Below, piece by piece: positions 49,212-59,320 of a DNA stretch of 64,000 nucleotides (position 1 is its first letter; each line of letters opens with the position of its first letter). The stretch is from Oscillospiraceae bacterium (GTDB lineage: Bacteria > Bacillota > Clostridia > Oscillospirales > Ruminococcaceae). The position numbers and the translations under genes are program-made. The stretch lies in NCBI GenBank assembly GCA_900768125.1, contig CAAGBS010000024.1:36510-100509 (forward strand). The letters are read 5' to 3'. The notes beneath the pieces were generated by a model that saw nothing but the letters and a program-made list of their open reading frames with translations, was not told the DNA's origin and searched no databases.

Positions 49212-51518
49212 ATGAAGTATGCAGACGGATTATGGCTGAACAAGCCCGGCTACGGCGTTAACTACGCAACCCAGATGTACGAGGTGACAGCAGATGAGAC
49301 CTCCATCAACGTGCTTGCCACCAACCAGTGGATAGGCAACAGAGGCATGACCCTGGGCGGTCCTGTGCTCGAGATAACCTTCACTTCCACGCTGGAGAAC
49401 ACCATCAAGGTATCCATCGACCACTACAAGGGAAGAGTACATAAGAGCCCAGATTTCCAGCTGAACGAAGACAAGAACTTCAAGCCTGTCATCAAGGAGA
49501 CCGACGGCGCTTACGAGCTTATTTCCGGCAGCACCAAGGTCGTTGTCGCAAAGGGCGGCGCATGGGATATCAAGTATTACTACAACGACAAGCTCCTCAC
49601 CAAGGAGGGCTGGCGCACCACTTCCTACATCACCGAGGATCAGTGGAAGACCAACGAGCGCATGGCAAACGACCAGATGAAGCCGTTCTTCTCCCATGAC
49701 GAGACCGCTGACGGCGCTGTAATGCGCGAGATGCTCAACATCTCCGTAGGCGAGTGCCTTTACGGCTTCGGCGAGAAGTTCTCCACATTCGTGAAGAACG
49801 GTCAGACTGTCGAGGTTTGGAACAACGACGGCGGCACAAGCTCCGAGCAGAGCTACAAGTCCATTCCGTTCTACGTTTCCTCCAGAAACTACGGCGTATT
49901 CGTAAACCACCCCGAAAAGGTTACGTTTGAGGTCGCAAGCGAGACCGTTTCCAAGGTAGCGTTCTCCGTACAGGGCGAGCACCTGGAATACTTCGTTATC
50001 GGCGGCGAGAAGCTGACTGACGTAGTTTCCACCTACACCACCCTGACCGGAAAGCCCGCGCTCACACCGGCTTACACATTCGGTCTGTGGCTGACTACAT
50101 CTTTCACCACCAACTATGACGAGGCTACCGTTTCCAGCTTCATCGACGGCATGGCGGAGCGCGATATCCCGCTGGAGGTATTCCACTTCGACTGCTTCTG
50201 GATGAAGGAATTTAACTGGTGCGACCTCACATGGGACAAGAGAATGTTCCCCGACCCCAAGGCTATGCTGGACAGGCTGAAGGCAAAGGGTCTCGAGATC
50301 TGCGTTTGGATCAATTCCTACATCGCACAGCGCTCCTCCATGTTCGACGAGGGCGTAAAGGGCGGCTACTTCCTGAAGACAAAGGACGGCAGCGTATGGC
50401 AGGGCGATATGTGGCAGCCCGGCATGGCTATCGTTGACTTCACCAACCCCGCTGCATGCGAGTGGTACAAGGGCAAGCTGCGCGCACTCTGCGAGATGGG
50501 CGTTAACGCGTTCAAGACCGACTTCGGCGAGCGTATCCCCACCAAGGACGTTGTTTACTACGATGGCAGCGACCCCTACAAGATGCACAACTACTACACC
50601 TATCTCTACAACAAGTGCGTATTCGAGGTGCTTGAGGAATTTTACGGCAAGGACAAGGCTTGCCTGTTCGCACGCTCCGCTACTGTCGGCGGTCAGCAGT
50701 TCCCGGTACACTGGGGCGGCGACTGCTTCTCCAACTACGAGTCCATGTGGGAGACCCTCCGCGGCGGTCTGTCTCTCTGCATGAGCGGCTTCGGCTACTT
50801 CAGCCACGACATCTCCGGCTTCGAGGCTCAGGGTACTCCCGACCTCTACAAGAGATGGTGCGCATTTGGTCTGATGTCCTCTCACTCCAGACTGCACGGA
50901 AACAGCTCCTACCGCGTTCCGTGGAACTTTGACGAGGAAAGCTGCGACGTACTCCGCCACTGGACAAAACTCAAGGGAAAACTGATGCCTTACCTCTGGA
51001 CCCAGGCTCACAAGACCCACGCCACCGGCGTTCCTATGATGAGAGCGATGGTAATGGAATACGCAGACGATCCCGCTACCCTGTCCCTCGACCGCCAGTA
51101 TATGCTCGGCGACAACCTGCTGGTTGCTCCGGTATTCAACGAGGAAGGCATCGCCGACTTCTATGTACCCGCAGGCAGCTGGACTGATATCCAGAGCGGC
51201 AAGGTATACGAGGGCGGCAAGTGGTACTCCACCAAGAACAACTACTTTGAAATGCCTGTACTCGCAAAGCCGAACAGCATCGTAGCATTCGGTAACTTTG
51301 AGCGCGCATTCACATATGCATACGGCGACAAGGCTGACATCGTCATCTACCAGCTTGAGGACGGCAAGACCGCAGAGACCACCATCTACGACGCAGACAG
51401 CAACGCAGTACTGACCGTAAAGGCAGTCCGCACAGGCGATACTATTAAGGTAACAGCCGTCGGCTCCGCTAAGGACTACACTGTCAGAAGCGCAGAGGGG
51501 CTCAAGATCGAGATGTGA
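49212..51518 (+). CDS. yicI: Glycoside hydrolase family 31 alpha-xylosidase
   Basis: This 768-residue enzyme of the YicI type removes alpha-linked xylose, for example from xyloglucan oligosaccharides. The catalytic nucleophile is D437 in FKTDFGERIP and the acid/base is D504 in HWGGDCFSNYES. Other YicI-like blocks are FHFDCFWMKEFNWCD, DGSDPYKMHNYYTYLYN and SHSRLHGNSSYRVPW. It has no signal peptide, so it acts inside the cell on imported oligosaccharides. The length matches E. coli YicI (772). It is under a LacI-type operator and ends at a strong terminator. An alpha-glucosidase role is less likely given the KTDFGERIP motif. Confidence 0.93.
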   Translation: MKYADGLWLNKPGYGVNYATQMYEVTADETSINVLATNQWIGNRGMTLGGPVLEITFTSTLENTIKVSIDHYKGRVHKSPDFQLNEDKNFKPVIKETDGAYELISGSTKVVVAKGGAWDIKYYYNDKLLTKEGWRTTSYITEDQWKTNERMANDQMKPFFSHDETADGAVMREMLNISVGECLYGFGEKFSTFVKNGQTVEVWNNDGGTSSEQSYKSIPFYVSSRNYGVFVNHPEKVTFEVASETVSKVAFSVQGEHLEYFVIGGEKLTDVVSTYTTLTGKPALTPAYTFGLWLTTSFTTNYDEATVSSFIDGMAERDIPLEVFHFDCFWMKEFNWCDLTWDKRMFPDPKAMLDRLKAKGLEICVWINSYIAQRSSMFDEGVKGGYFLKTKDGSVWQGDMWQPGMAIVDFTNPAACEWYKGKLRALCEMGVNAFKTDFGERIPTKDVVYYDGSDPYKMHNYYTYLYNKCVFEVLEEFYGKDKACLFARSATVGGQQFPVHWGGDCFSNYESMWETLRGGLSLCMSGFGYFSHDISGFEAQGTPDLYKRWCAFGLMSSHSRLHGNSSYRVPWNFDEESCDVLRHWTKLKGKLMPYLWTQAHKTHATGVPMMRAMVMEYADDPATLSLDRQYMLGDNLLVAPVFNEEGIADFYVPAGSWTDIQSGKVYEGGKWYSTKNNYFEMPVLAKPNSIVAFGNFERAFTYAYGDKADIVIYQLEDGKTAETTIYDADSNAVLTVKAVRTGDTIKVTAVGSAKDYTVRSAEGLKIEM

Positions 51519-51558
51519 TCAGGTCACATTTTACCCCGCATTTCTAAAAAATCAAACG

Positions 51559-51588
51559 CAGAGCGAAGAGCGATCTTCGCTCTGTTTT
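51559..51588 (+). terminator. Terminator after the alpha-xylosidase gene
   Basis: CAGAGCGAAGA and TCTTCGCTCTG around GCGA, then TTTT. Confidence 0.88.
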
Positions 51589-51600
51589 CTTTTTCAGAAT

Positions 51601-51644
51601 ACAAAAAAACTGCCGACAGCCGCTGTACAGCGGTTTATCGGCAG
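51601..51644 (-). terminator. Terminator after the rhamnulokinase gene
   Basis: On the minus strand CTGCCGA...TCGGCAG with an inner CCGCTGTACAGCGG stem, followed by seven T. Confidence 0.88.
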
Positions 51645-51654
51645 CCTGTCTATT

Positions 51655-53133
51655 TTACTGTATCTTTCTCGTAAGTCTTCTGAATCTTTCAAGCGGCTCC
51701 AGCCATTTTTCGTGCTCCTGCGGCTGGAACTCCTGCGTAAGCCCTGAACTTGTGATTATTCTCCGCGCGGCGGCGATGTCGGGTATCTCGCCCATAGCGA
51801 TGAGCGTTGAAATGCCGTTTCCGAGCGCAGTCGCCTCTGTCGGCCCCGCGACTGCTTTCACTCCAGCCGCGTCCGCGGTAAGCTGGCACAGAAGCCTATC
51901 CTTCGTGCCGCCTCCTATCATGTGGATAAGCCCGAAATCAGCGCCCACCAACTCGGATATCTCCCCGAAAGTCAGCGCAAATTCGCACGCAAGGCTCTGA
52001 TAAATGCACCGCATTACTTCGCCGGGAGTCATGGGAACGGGCTGGTTCGTGCGCCTGCAATATTCCTGTATCTTGGGCGGCATATCGTCCGGAAGCGCAA
52101 ACTCAGGCGCAGCCGGATCGATAAAACTCATGAAAGGCTCAGTCTCCCTCGCCATGTTTTCAAGGTCGGCAAAGCTGTATCCGGCGCAGCGTGTGGAGTT
52201 ATACCAGCGGCGGGTCTCCTGAATGAGCCACAGACCCATTATGTTTTTCAGCAGCGTTGTAGTACCGCCGCAGCCGCCCTCGTTAGTCAGCCCCGCTTCA
52301 AGCGCCTGCTCGGTGACTATCGGACGGCGCAGCTCAGTGCCGAAAAGCGTCCAGGTGCCGCAGCTGAGAAACGCGAATTTCTCCTCCTGCGTAGGCACGG
52401 CGAGAACTGCGGAGGCGGTATCGTGAGAAGCGCACGCATACACCGGCACCTGCTCAATCCTGAACTCATCGGCAAGTTCCTGCTTCAGCACGCCGTACAT
52501 CTCACCGGGCTGGATAAGCGGCGGGAATATCCGCTTGGGTATGCCCAGCGCTTCGATAAGCCGTATATTCCACCCGCGCGCCTTCTGGTCGATAAGCTGA
52601 GTGGTGGTCGCTTCGGTAAATTCGCTGCGGCACTCCCCGGTCAGGAAATACGCAAAAAGATCGGGCATCATAAGCAGCTTTTCCGCGCGGAAAATGGTAT
52701 TTTTCTCATGCTTCACAAGATAATTCAGCTGGAACAGCGTGTTGATATTCATGGGCTGAATGCCGCTCTGCATGAAAAGCTGCTGAGCCGGGATGCTTTC
52801 GCACACCTCTTCCACCATTCCCTCGGTGCGCTTGTCGCGGTAGTGCACCGGCTTTTCCATGAGCTTTCCGTCCTGACCGATAAGCCCGAAATCAACGCCC
52901 CATGTGTCAATGCTTATCGCGTCGAACCCGCCGTTGAAAACGCCGAAGCTTATCGCGATCTTCATCTGCTCCCACAGTTCACCGATATCCCAGCGAAGAT
53001 GTCCGTCCTCCATAACGGGAACGTTCGGGAAGCGGTGGATCTCCTCCAGGCTGAATCCGCCGTTTTCGCAGCGGCAGAGCATTGCACGCGCACTTGACGC
53101 GCCGAAATCAAAAACTAATACGGTCTTAGGCAT
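51655..53133 (-). CDS. rhaB: Rhamnulokinase
   Basis: This 492-residue FGGY-family sugar kinase phosphorylates L-rhamnulose at C1. The N-terminal phosphate loop is VFDFGASSARAMLCR. Other blocks are SIDTWGVDFGLI, SHDTASAVLAVP, FLSCGTWTLFG and HMIGGGTKDRLLCQLTAD. These match RhaB rather than fuculokinase or xylulokinase. The aldolase gene upstream would split the product. No rhamnose isomerase is nearby. Confidence 0.92.
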   Translation of the reverse strand: MPKTVLVFDFGASSARAMLCRCENGGFSLEEIHRFPNVPVMEDGHLRWDIGELWEQMKIAISFGVFNGGFDAISIDTWGVDFGLIGQDGKLMEKPVHYRDKRTEGMVEEVCESIPAQQLFMQSGIQPMNINTLFQLNYLVKHEKNTIFRAEKLLMMPDLFAYFLTGECRSEFTEATTTQLIDQKARGWNIRLIEALGIPKRIFPPLIQPGEMYGVLKQELADEFRIEQVPVYACASHDTASAVLAVPTQEEKFAFLSCGTWTLFGTELRRPIVTEQALEAGLTNEGGCGGTTTLLKNIMGLWLIQETRRWYNSTRCAGYSFADLENMARETEPFMSFIDPAAPEFALPDDMPPKIQEYCRRTNQPVPMTPGEVMRCIYQSLACEFALTFGEISELVGADFGLIHMIGGGTKDRLLCQLTADAAGVKAVAGPTEATALGNGISTLIAMGEIPDIAAARRIITSSGLTQEFQPQEHEKWLEPLERFRRLTRKIQ

Positions 53134-53259
53134 AAAAAACTCCTGTAAATGGAAATCAGATCTTTTTCTCCGGACATACCGGCTGTATGCCGGGCAGTCC
53201 GCTGAACACGCGGGAAAACGTCACATTCTCTGCCGTTTCCCCGATGCCTGCGGCAAGAC

Positions 53260-53937
53260 TCAGTGATACTTTCTGTAGCCGGGATGTCTTATCGGGAAGG
53301 ACTTTCCTATCTCGCAGCACTCCTGAATCTTATCCATCGGGAGGTCCTTTGCGCCGCCAAGCTGCCTTGCGACAAGGCTGACCTTTGCAAAATGCTCCAG
53401 GGTCTCCATGCGGTAGTAAGCCTGGATAATATCCACGCCAACGGTAAGCGCGCCGTGGTTCTCCATAAGGATAGTATCATGGTTTTCGAGGAACGGCACG
53501 ATGCTGTCCGCAACTCCGACTGAACCGGGGGTATCATACGGCGCTATCGGAACGCTTCCGAGGAAGATTATCGCCTCGGGCATGGTGTAGTCGTCAAGCG
53601 GGATATGTGCGATGGCGAATCCGGTGGCTGTCGGCGGGTGCGCGTGGACCACGGCGTTTACCTCCGGGCGCGCGGCATAGCAGCGCAGATGCACCTTGAA
53701 CTCGCTCGTGGGCTTGTATCCGGGAAGCTGAGCCGGCTCGACAACCTCGTTGTCGGCATTCATCTTGATTAGCATTTCAGGCTTCAGAATAGCCTTGCTG
53801 GTGCCGGTCGGCGTGGTGATGAAGTTGCCGTCGGGCAGGCGCGCGGAGATGTTTCCGTCATTTGCGGCAACAAATCCAAGCTGCCACAGCTTGTGGCCTA
53901 CCTCGCATATCGCTTCCTTGATTTCCTGTTCAGTCAT
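53260..53937 (-). CDS. Class II aldolase, L-fuculose/L-rhamnulose-phosphate type
   Basis: This 225-residue zinc aldolase of the FucA/AraD group splits a deoxy-ketose 1-phosphate into dihydroxyacetone phosphate and lactaldehyde. Visible sites are NDGNISARLP, TPTGTSKAIL, VVHAHPPTATGFA (zinc His pair) and MENHGALTVG (third His). I start at ATG 53937 because AGGAG lies 7 bases upstream; the frame is open to 54087, but that part overlaps the promoter. With rhamnulokinase next door, rhamnulose-1-phosphate is the likely substrate, although FucA by sequence often handles fuculose-1-phosphate. The two genes are 126 bases apart. Confidence 0.9.
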   Translation of the reverse strand: MTEQEIKEAICEVGHKLWQLGFVAANDGNISARLPDGNFITTPTGTSKAILKPEMLIKMNADNEVVEPAQLPGYKPTSEFKVHLRCYAARPEVNAVVHAHPPTATGFAIAHIPLDDYTMPEAIIFLGSVPIAPYDTPGSVGVADSIVPFLENHDTILMENHGALTVGVDIIQAYYRMETLEHFAKVSLVARQLGGAKDLPMDKIQECCEIGKSFPIRHPGYRKYH

Positions 53938-53986
53938 GATAAAACTCCTGTTCGTTTGATTTTCGGACTTTGATCCTTTAATAATT

Positions 53987-54015
53987 ATTTTAACATGTAT
54001 TCTCGTAAAAGTAAA
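53987..54015 (-). promoter_or_regulatory. Promoter of the aldolase/kinase genes
   Basis: On the minus strand TTTACT (54010-54015), 17 bases, TAAAAT (53987-53992). Confidence 0.6.
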
Positions 54016-54096
54016 GAAATATTTGGTGGATTTTAATTGTGCAAATTCAACAAAAATCATCACGGGGATTTTTAACCTGCATATCATTTTAACGGC

Positions 54097-54125
54097 TTGT
54101 AATATTAAGGATTTTGTAGTATAAT
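54097..54125 (+). promoter_or_regulatory. Promoter of the helicase-like/GHKL gene pair
   Basis: TTGTAA (54097-54102), 17 bases, TATAAT (54120-54125). The expected transcript start is near 54132, which argues against an ATG at 54132 and for GTG 54204. Confidence 0.7.
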
Positions 54126-54203
54126 GTTTATATGGACGTTTATGACCGGAAGCAGATGTATCCGGATCTAACAGATAAATTGATAACTACGGAGGTGTAC
54201 CAG

Positions 54204-56150
54204 GTGAGTGTCAATAGTGTGAAATGGATCCCTCTAGAGGGAATGAACCTTACCGCGGCAGATCTTGCGCCCGCGGAAAAGCTGCGTAAGTTCGGCTTTT
54301 CGCTGGTGTGCTGCAGCTTCGGCTCCGAAAAGCTCACAAAAGCCGGACTGTGCATATATGATGTTCTTGCAGAAAAAGAAAATCCAAATATACTGGTAGT
54401 GACTTCCACAAGGGAGATATACGGCTGGTATCGCATACTTATGACCGGTATCGGAGCGGATTTCAAGGTAGTCACCGGCGCCGCCAACGAGATAGTTTTC
54501 TTCTCCGCGGACAGCTCCAACCTTTACCTGCTCCCGCCCGCGGCGCTGACTGCGGCAAACGGGCTGAAAACCAAGGTCCCGGCTGATTTCCAGTGGGATC
54601 TTGTCATCATCGACGATGAGCAGAGCCTGCATTCTCCGGATTACTCAAAATTATCCGAGACATTGCCCTGGAAGACTGAAAAGCTGCTGATGTTCACACA
54701 GTTCCCCGCCGCAAACGATGAGGAACGCACAGCGCTGTCCGGATTCATAAAGGAAAGGCTCGCCGATGATGAACTTGCCTCCGGCGCAGATGAGCTGGAT
54801 TTCTCGGTGGACGCGCTCCCGCTGAACTACGACACTCCAGTCCTGATGACCGGAGACAAGCGCGTGTGCTCCGAAAAACCGAAGACCGAAATGATCCAGT
54901 ACAGCTTCGATGACTCTTTCCTGGCAGGACTGAGAAGACGCTCGGATATCCGCACGGGTCTTCCCGCGTATATCTACGGCGGCAACATATTCGAGGACTA
55001 CGACATAGAAGACATGAAAGGGCTTTACCAGAAGTCCGTATACACGCCCTCCGATGTTGCGGAACTCCGCGCGGCAGACAAGAAGCTCGACTGCTTCCTG
55101 AACCTCGCGGACAAGATAAGCGCTGACGAGAACAGCCGCGCAATGATATACTGCTGCGACAAGAATACAGCCGACTATCTGCGCAAGGTGCTCAGCGCGA
55201 TGTATTCAGAGAACCGCGTAAAGACCGCCCGCAGCGAGCTTTTCAGCAACCGCGAGATACTTCGCAAGATGCAGGTGGACGACAGCACGGTATATCCGAA
55301 ATTCGTCATCTCCACCGACGACGTCGGCGCTGTCGGAGACGGTCTTGACAAGATAACACATATTATAAGCTACGAACTTCCTGATTCCGCCGTGCTGATG
55401 GAGCGCAGGCTCACCCGCCACGGCACCGCAGGCGAATCGGAGCGTACATTCATCATTTTCCGCGACACCAACGGTATCCTGGACGGAAGAATGCTCGACA
55501 AGGTGCTCTATGCGAGCCTGCCGGACGCATTCTGCGGCGATATGCCCGCGCGGAACATACTCCTCGACCTTGACTCCAAGGGCGATTCCATAGCGGCACT
55601 CATCGCCGATCTGCGCTATGCTGAAAGCTACTCCAGCGAGGTAGACAGCTGCTACGACCTTATCAAGAAGATAAAGGGCGACTACGAACCGTTCGGCGCA
55701 GCGAATATAGCGAACGCCCGCCAGCTGGCGGAGTTCTCCGGAAAGCTTCTCGCAAAGCTGTGCAAGTTCTACGGAATAGAGAAAACCTCCTCTCCCGAGG
55801 AGATAGCAGCCGCAGCCGCAAAACTCTCCGGGCTGTGCCGGGTCAGCGACGGAGCGCTCTCGGCAGTCTCCGCCGATATCATCGCGAAGACCTCCGCAAG
55901 CCTTGACGCAGACCCCGCTTCCCAGCCTTTCGGAGAGGAAGCGATAAACGGTCTGAAGCAGGCGCATGAGCGTATCAACGAGCTTCACAGCGGTCCGAAT
56001 TACCACCTGATGATAAAGAACGATATACAGTCCCTCAACGACTGCATTCAGTTCCCGGTGCTCTACAACATCTGGAAATACAGAGTGCGCGAGCAGGACA
56101 GCGTCCGCTCCTTCAGGGACTTCATAAGAATATACAACGATGGTATGTGA
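54204..56150 (+). CDS. Degenerate SF2 helicase-like protein of unknown function
   Basis: I do not recognise the family of this 648-residue protein, but its layout is that of a superfamily 2 helicase. Where motif I (GxGKT) should be there is CCSFGSEKLTKAGL (about 36-49) with no P-loop. NILVVTST (62-69) fits motif Ia, and DLVIIDDEQS (132-141) fits motif II. The second half has a motif IV-like MIYCCDKNTADYL, a motif V-like FVISTDDVGAVGDGLD (367-382) and a motif VI-like ERRLTRHGTAGE (400-411). A helical tail of about 200 residues follows. GTG 54204 has GGAGG 8 bases upstream; the frame extends to ATG 54132, which would be leaderless. It lies 78 bases before the GHKL gene. Loss of the P-loop suggests a regulator or DNA/RNA-binding role rather than a motor. 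Confidence 0.7.
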   Translation: MSVNSVKWIPLEGMNLTAADLAPAEKLRKFGFSLVCCSFGSEKLTKAGLCIYDVLAEKENPNILVVTSTREIYGWYRILMTGIGADFKVVTGAANEIVFFSADSSNLYLLPPAALTAANGLKTKVPADFQWDLVIIDDEQSLHSPDYSKLSETLPWKTEKLLMFTQFPAANDEERTALSGFIKERLADDELASGADELDFSVDALPLNYDTPVLMTGDKRVCSEKPKTEMIQYSFDDSFLAGLRRRSDIRTGLPAYIYGGNIFEDYDIEDMKGLYQKSVYTPSDVAELRAADKKLDCFLNLADKISADENSRAMIYCCDKNTADYLRKVLSAMYSENRVKTARSELFSNREILRKMQVDDSTVYPKFVISTDDVGAVGDGLDKITHIISYELPDSAVLMERRLTRHGTAGESERTFIIFRDTNGILDGRMLDKVLYASLPDAFCGDMPARNILLDLDSKGDSIAALIADLRYAESYSSEVDSCYDLIKKIKGDYEPFGAANIANARQLAEFSGKLLAKLCKFYGIEKTSSPEEIAAAAAKLSGLCRVSDGALSAVSADIIAKTSASLDADPASQPFGEEAINGLKQAHERINELHSGPNYHLMIKNDIQSLNDCIQFPVLYNIWKYRVREQDSVRSFRDFIRIYNDGM

Positions 56151-56228
56151 TATTTTCTGCATTGCCGTTTCCCACCGCACGGGGCGCGGCGTAGCTGATC
56201 TAGATGTGCGGAGAAACGGGGCGTATTT

Positions 56229-59200
56229 ATGAGCGAAAATAACGAGCAGGTCGAAAAGCTTCTCGGTGACTTCTTCGAACGGCACACCGCCGGCGACAAG
56301 GAAGGCATGAACGAGGTACTTCAGAAGATCCAGCTGATGCTGTATTCAGGGGAAACTGACAGCACTCCGTTCAAGGATTATTTCAACAATATGTACACCG
56401 GCAGAAGCGCGATAAATGTTTCCGGAATGGTCAGCGATTACCCGCGCGAGTCCATTATCCGCGAACTGCTTCAGAACGTATTCGGGTGCGACTACGACGA
56501 GAGCGACATCAAGGTGATGATCGAGTTCCTGGATGAGGGTCAGGTCAAGCTAACATACAACGAGACCGGATTCACGCTGGAACAGGTGTTCTACTACCTC
56601 TCAGTCGGCAGAAGCGAAGAGGGCAAGGACCGCGAGGGAAGATTCGGTCTCGGCGCCAAGAGCGTTTTCGCGAATGTCGACTGGTTCAAGATGCGCTCCA
56701 ACAACTACCAGCTCCGCGTTGTCAACGACGGTGGAGTTCTCAAGGTGCGCGAACTTGAACTCACCGCTGAAAAGTTCAAGCACACCGAGGTAGTCTTCGC
56801 ACTGGACGAAGCCGACCAGAAGAAGCTTCACGACGACCTTGTGAATATGACGTCAGTTAAGGGCGCCTATATCAACATGATAGACCTGTGCTTCGCATTT
56901 CTGAAAAAGAAGCACCTCAAGGCAACCGACGAGGAAGAGTGCAGGCAGCGCACGTTCAATATCGCGGTCATCTCATTCGGCAAGCCCGAGATGGTCTACA
57001 AGATACAGAACTATCAGCGCGATGAGAACGACCTCCCGAAGATAAGATTCATGGAAAACGGAAAGTCCGTTGCTGACTTTATCCACATGGAAGAGAACGG
57101 ATTCGTTTACCTTATCCCGTTCGCTATCTCCGGCGCAAAGCGCGAAGCCGCAAAGGTGCTGATGAGCAAGTACAACTACTTCTCCACCTTTGAGCTGACC
57201 GGTCTTGTTAAGGCGAGCCGTCAGGACTTCCTGAAAGAGCAGCTTTCCGCGTTCTTCGTCAGCGTGCCCAACCGCTACATCACCAACAACCGCTCCGGTA
57301 TCCGCCACGACTGCATCGAGGAAGTCTCCACAGAGATCGAAGAGGATATCCTCGATATCGTTGACCAGTACCGCAGGCTTTTCGTGCTGCAGCTAACGAA
57401 GCGCCCCGATAATCCCGAGCGCTATATGCTGCGCCCGTCACAGTACGTTTTTGAGTTCTTCTACAACTATATCAACACCAGCGGTCTCGTCAAGGGTCTG
57501 CGCGAGAAGTTCGCAGAGAACATCTCGATAAAGTTCCCGAACACCGATGAGCCTGTGCCGTTCACCGACCTGCGCTCCCGCGGATATTTCAACGAGCGTA
57601 CTGACACCGATATCGAAGACCACGACAGCGGCGCCGCAGGCGAAGCGCTTCTCGCGGACCTCGACCAGATGAAGGAATGGTTCGGTTCCGACGAGGACCA
57701 CGTTTTCGCAGCAAAGTACGACTGGTACCGCCAGGAGACCAACGAAAAGGGCGTTGAGTACGCGTATGCATTCCAGCAGGACGGCGAAAAGTACCTGATG
57801 ACCTCGGACAAGAATCCCAAGATAAAGGACTACAGCCTGTCCGACGGATTCATGAACATCATCAGCCTGAAACTCAACACCTGCATCGTAAACGGCGCAG
57901 TCGCCGATGAAAACGCACTCATAGAGGCGTTCCGGATAATCGATGAGATGTTCGGCGACAGTTACCGGATAGATATGAAGTACTTCCAGTTCATCATAAC
58001 CTCCGGCGGTACTGAGATACATTTCGAGATATCCAAGATTCAGATAGGCAACCTCAAGAATGCTATGGACGTTATCCAGAAGCATGAGATGAGGTTCGAA
58101 AATCACCAGATATACAACCAGGTCATCACCCTGCTGGTGAACTCATTCACCAACGGCAAGGACACGCTGACATTCCTGCGTGAGATAAAGAGCCAGGGCG
58201 GCGAGATAACGCTTGCGCTGGATATCAACAAGCGCTACCGCTTCTCCGCTTACGGAAAGCAGTTCATGATACCGCCGAATATCACCAACACCGATCTGCT
58301 GGATATCATCGGCGATGTTTACATGCTCATCGGCAGCGGAATGTTCAACAACCGCGTGTTCGACTTCCCCTACTCCGCAGGCAGATACGAGTATGACGCG
58401 GACGAGATACTCACCGTTCTCCCAGCCCTTGAAAGCGCCGACAAGATAAACGAGACCATCGCCAGCGTTTACACCTGCGACCTCGGACTTGACAAGATCG
58501 CGCTGCTGGACGAAAACGGAAAGATCCTCGGCATAATCGACCCCGCAGACGGCATCAAGCAGGAACAGCGCGACAAGACCGCAAAGTACATCGTGCTGCG
58601 CGAGGGACTGTCAAAGCCGCAGTTCGCGAAGTACATTGAGTTCGTGCTGACAGGCGCGCTCGGAAACGTGCTTTCTGCGCTCTACTCCAGCACCGAGGAG
58701 CCTAACCAGGTCCTCGCCGACCAGATACCCTACTACTACAAGCCGGTGCCGACAATCCAGCGCAAGGAATTCGATTTCCTGCGCGGCGAGGTAAAGCGCA
58801 TTTCCGGCATAAAGGATGTGCGTTTGTACAAGAACTACTTTGCGCGCGACATCAACTCAAAGCTCTACGGTTACGGAAGCACCTGTCCCTGCTGCGGATA
58901 CGAATCCAAGATGATAAACAGCTTCATGCTGAAAAACTTCTCCATCGGTCTGCTTAACGCCGAGGGCAAGGAGCAGAAATTCCGCTTCTCGCTGTACCTC
59001 TGCGCCAACGACTCCTACGCTGCAGGCGGCTGGATAATCGACAACGTAAGCATCGGCGGAATGTCACCGTTCCTCTGGCTGGAGGAGGTCTCCCAGATAG
59101 ACTATATCCCGCCTGAGTTCCTCATCTGCCGCATAAAGTACCGCCCGCAGGTGACCTACGAAATATGCGAGGCAGCCGAAAACGGCGAGACCTCCGGTAC

Positions 59201-59288
59201 GACCGTATACGATGGCGCGTCCGAGGTGCTTGACTTCGTTCTCTCTCCGATGATGGCAGCTAAGTGGTACGAAGATAACCAGAAGTAA
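56229..59288 (+). CDS. Large GHKL (Hsp90-like) ATPase-fold protein of unknown function
   Basis: This 1019-residue soluble protein has an Hsp90/MutL-type ATP-binding fold at the N-terminus: N-box IIRELLQNVFGCD (76-88, E79 and N83), G1-like TYNETGFT (109-116) and G2 GRFGLGAKSVF (138-148). The Asp that normally contacts adenine in DxGxG is Asn here. A long alpha/beta region follows with no motif I know. CPCC (886-889) with C925 may be a zinc site near the C-terminus. It starts at ATG 56229 and ends at a terminator. Together with the 54204 gene it forms a two-gene unit. Base use resembles the neighbours, so recent transfer is not evident. The function is unknown. Confidence 0.7.
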   Translation: MSENNEQVEKLLGDFFERHTAGDKEGMNEVLQKIQLMLYSGETDSTPFKDYFNNMYTGRSAINVSGMVSDYPRESIIRELLQNVFGCDYDESDIKVMIEFLDEGQVKLTYNETGFTLEQVFYYLSVGRSEEGKDREGRFGLGAKSVFANVDWFKMRSNNYQLRVVNDGGVLKVRELELTAEKFKHTEVVFALDEADQKKLHDDLVNMTSVKGAYINMIDLCFAFLKKKHLKATDEEECRQRTFNIAVISFGKPEMVYKIQNYQRDENDLPKIRFMENGKSVADFIHMEENGFVYLIPFAISGAKREAAKVLMSKYNYFSTFELTGLVKASRQDFLKEQLSAFFVSVPNRYITNNRSGIRHDCIEEVSTEIEEDILDIVDQYRRLFVLQLTKRPDNPERYMLRPSQYVFEFFYNYINTSGLVKGLREKFAENISIKFPNTDEPVPFTDLRSRGYFNERTDTDIEDHDSGAAGEALLADLDQMKEWFGSDEDHVFAAKYDWYRQETNEKGVEYAYAFQQDGEKYLMTSDKNPKIKDYSLSDGFMNIISLKLNTCIVNGAVADENALIEAFRIIDEMFGDSYRIDMKYFQFIITSGGTEIHFEISKIQIGNLKNAMDVIQKHEMRFENHQIYNQVITLLVNSFTNGKDTLTFLREIKSQGGEITLALDINKRYRFSAYGKQFMIPPNITNTDLLDIIGDVYMLIGSGMFNNRVFDFPYSAGRYEYDADEILTVLPALESADKINETIASVYTCDLGLDKIALLDENGKILGIIDPADGIKQEQRDKTAKYIVLREGLSKPQFAKYIEFVLTGALGNVLSALYSSTEEPNQVLADQIPYYYKPVPTIQRKEFDFLRGEVKRISGIKDVRLYKNYFARDINSKLYGYGSTCPCCGYESKMINSFMLKNFSIGLLNAEGKEQKFRFSLYLCANDSYAAGGWIIDNVSIGGMSPFLWLEEVSQIDYIPPEFLICRIKYRPQVTYEICEAAENGETSGTTVYDGASEVLDFVLSPMMAAKWYEDNQK

Positions 59289-59320
59289 TTCTTTAATAGG
59301 ATATTCCGACAAGTAATACT

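Noticed and set aside
49230..51020. A 596-codon minus-strand frame opposite the alpha-xylosidase gene
   Set aside because: The plus frame has full GH31 motifs, promoter and terminator; the minus frame has none and is a codon-bias shadow.
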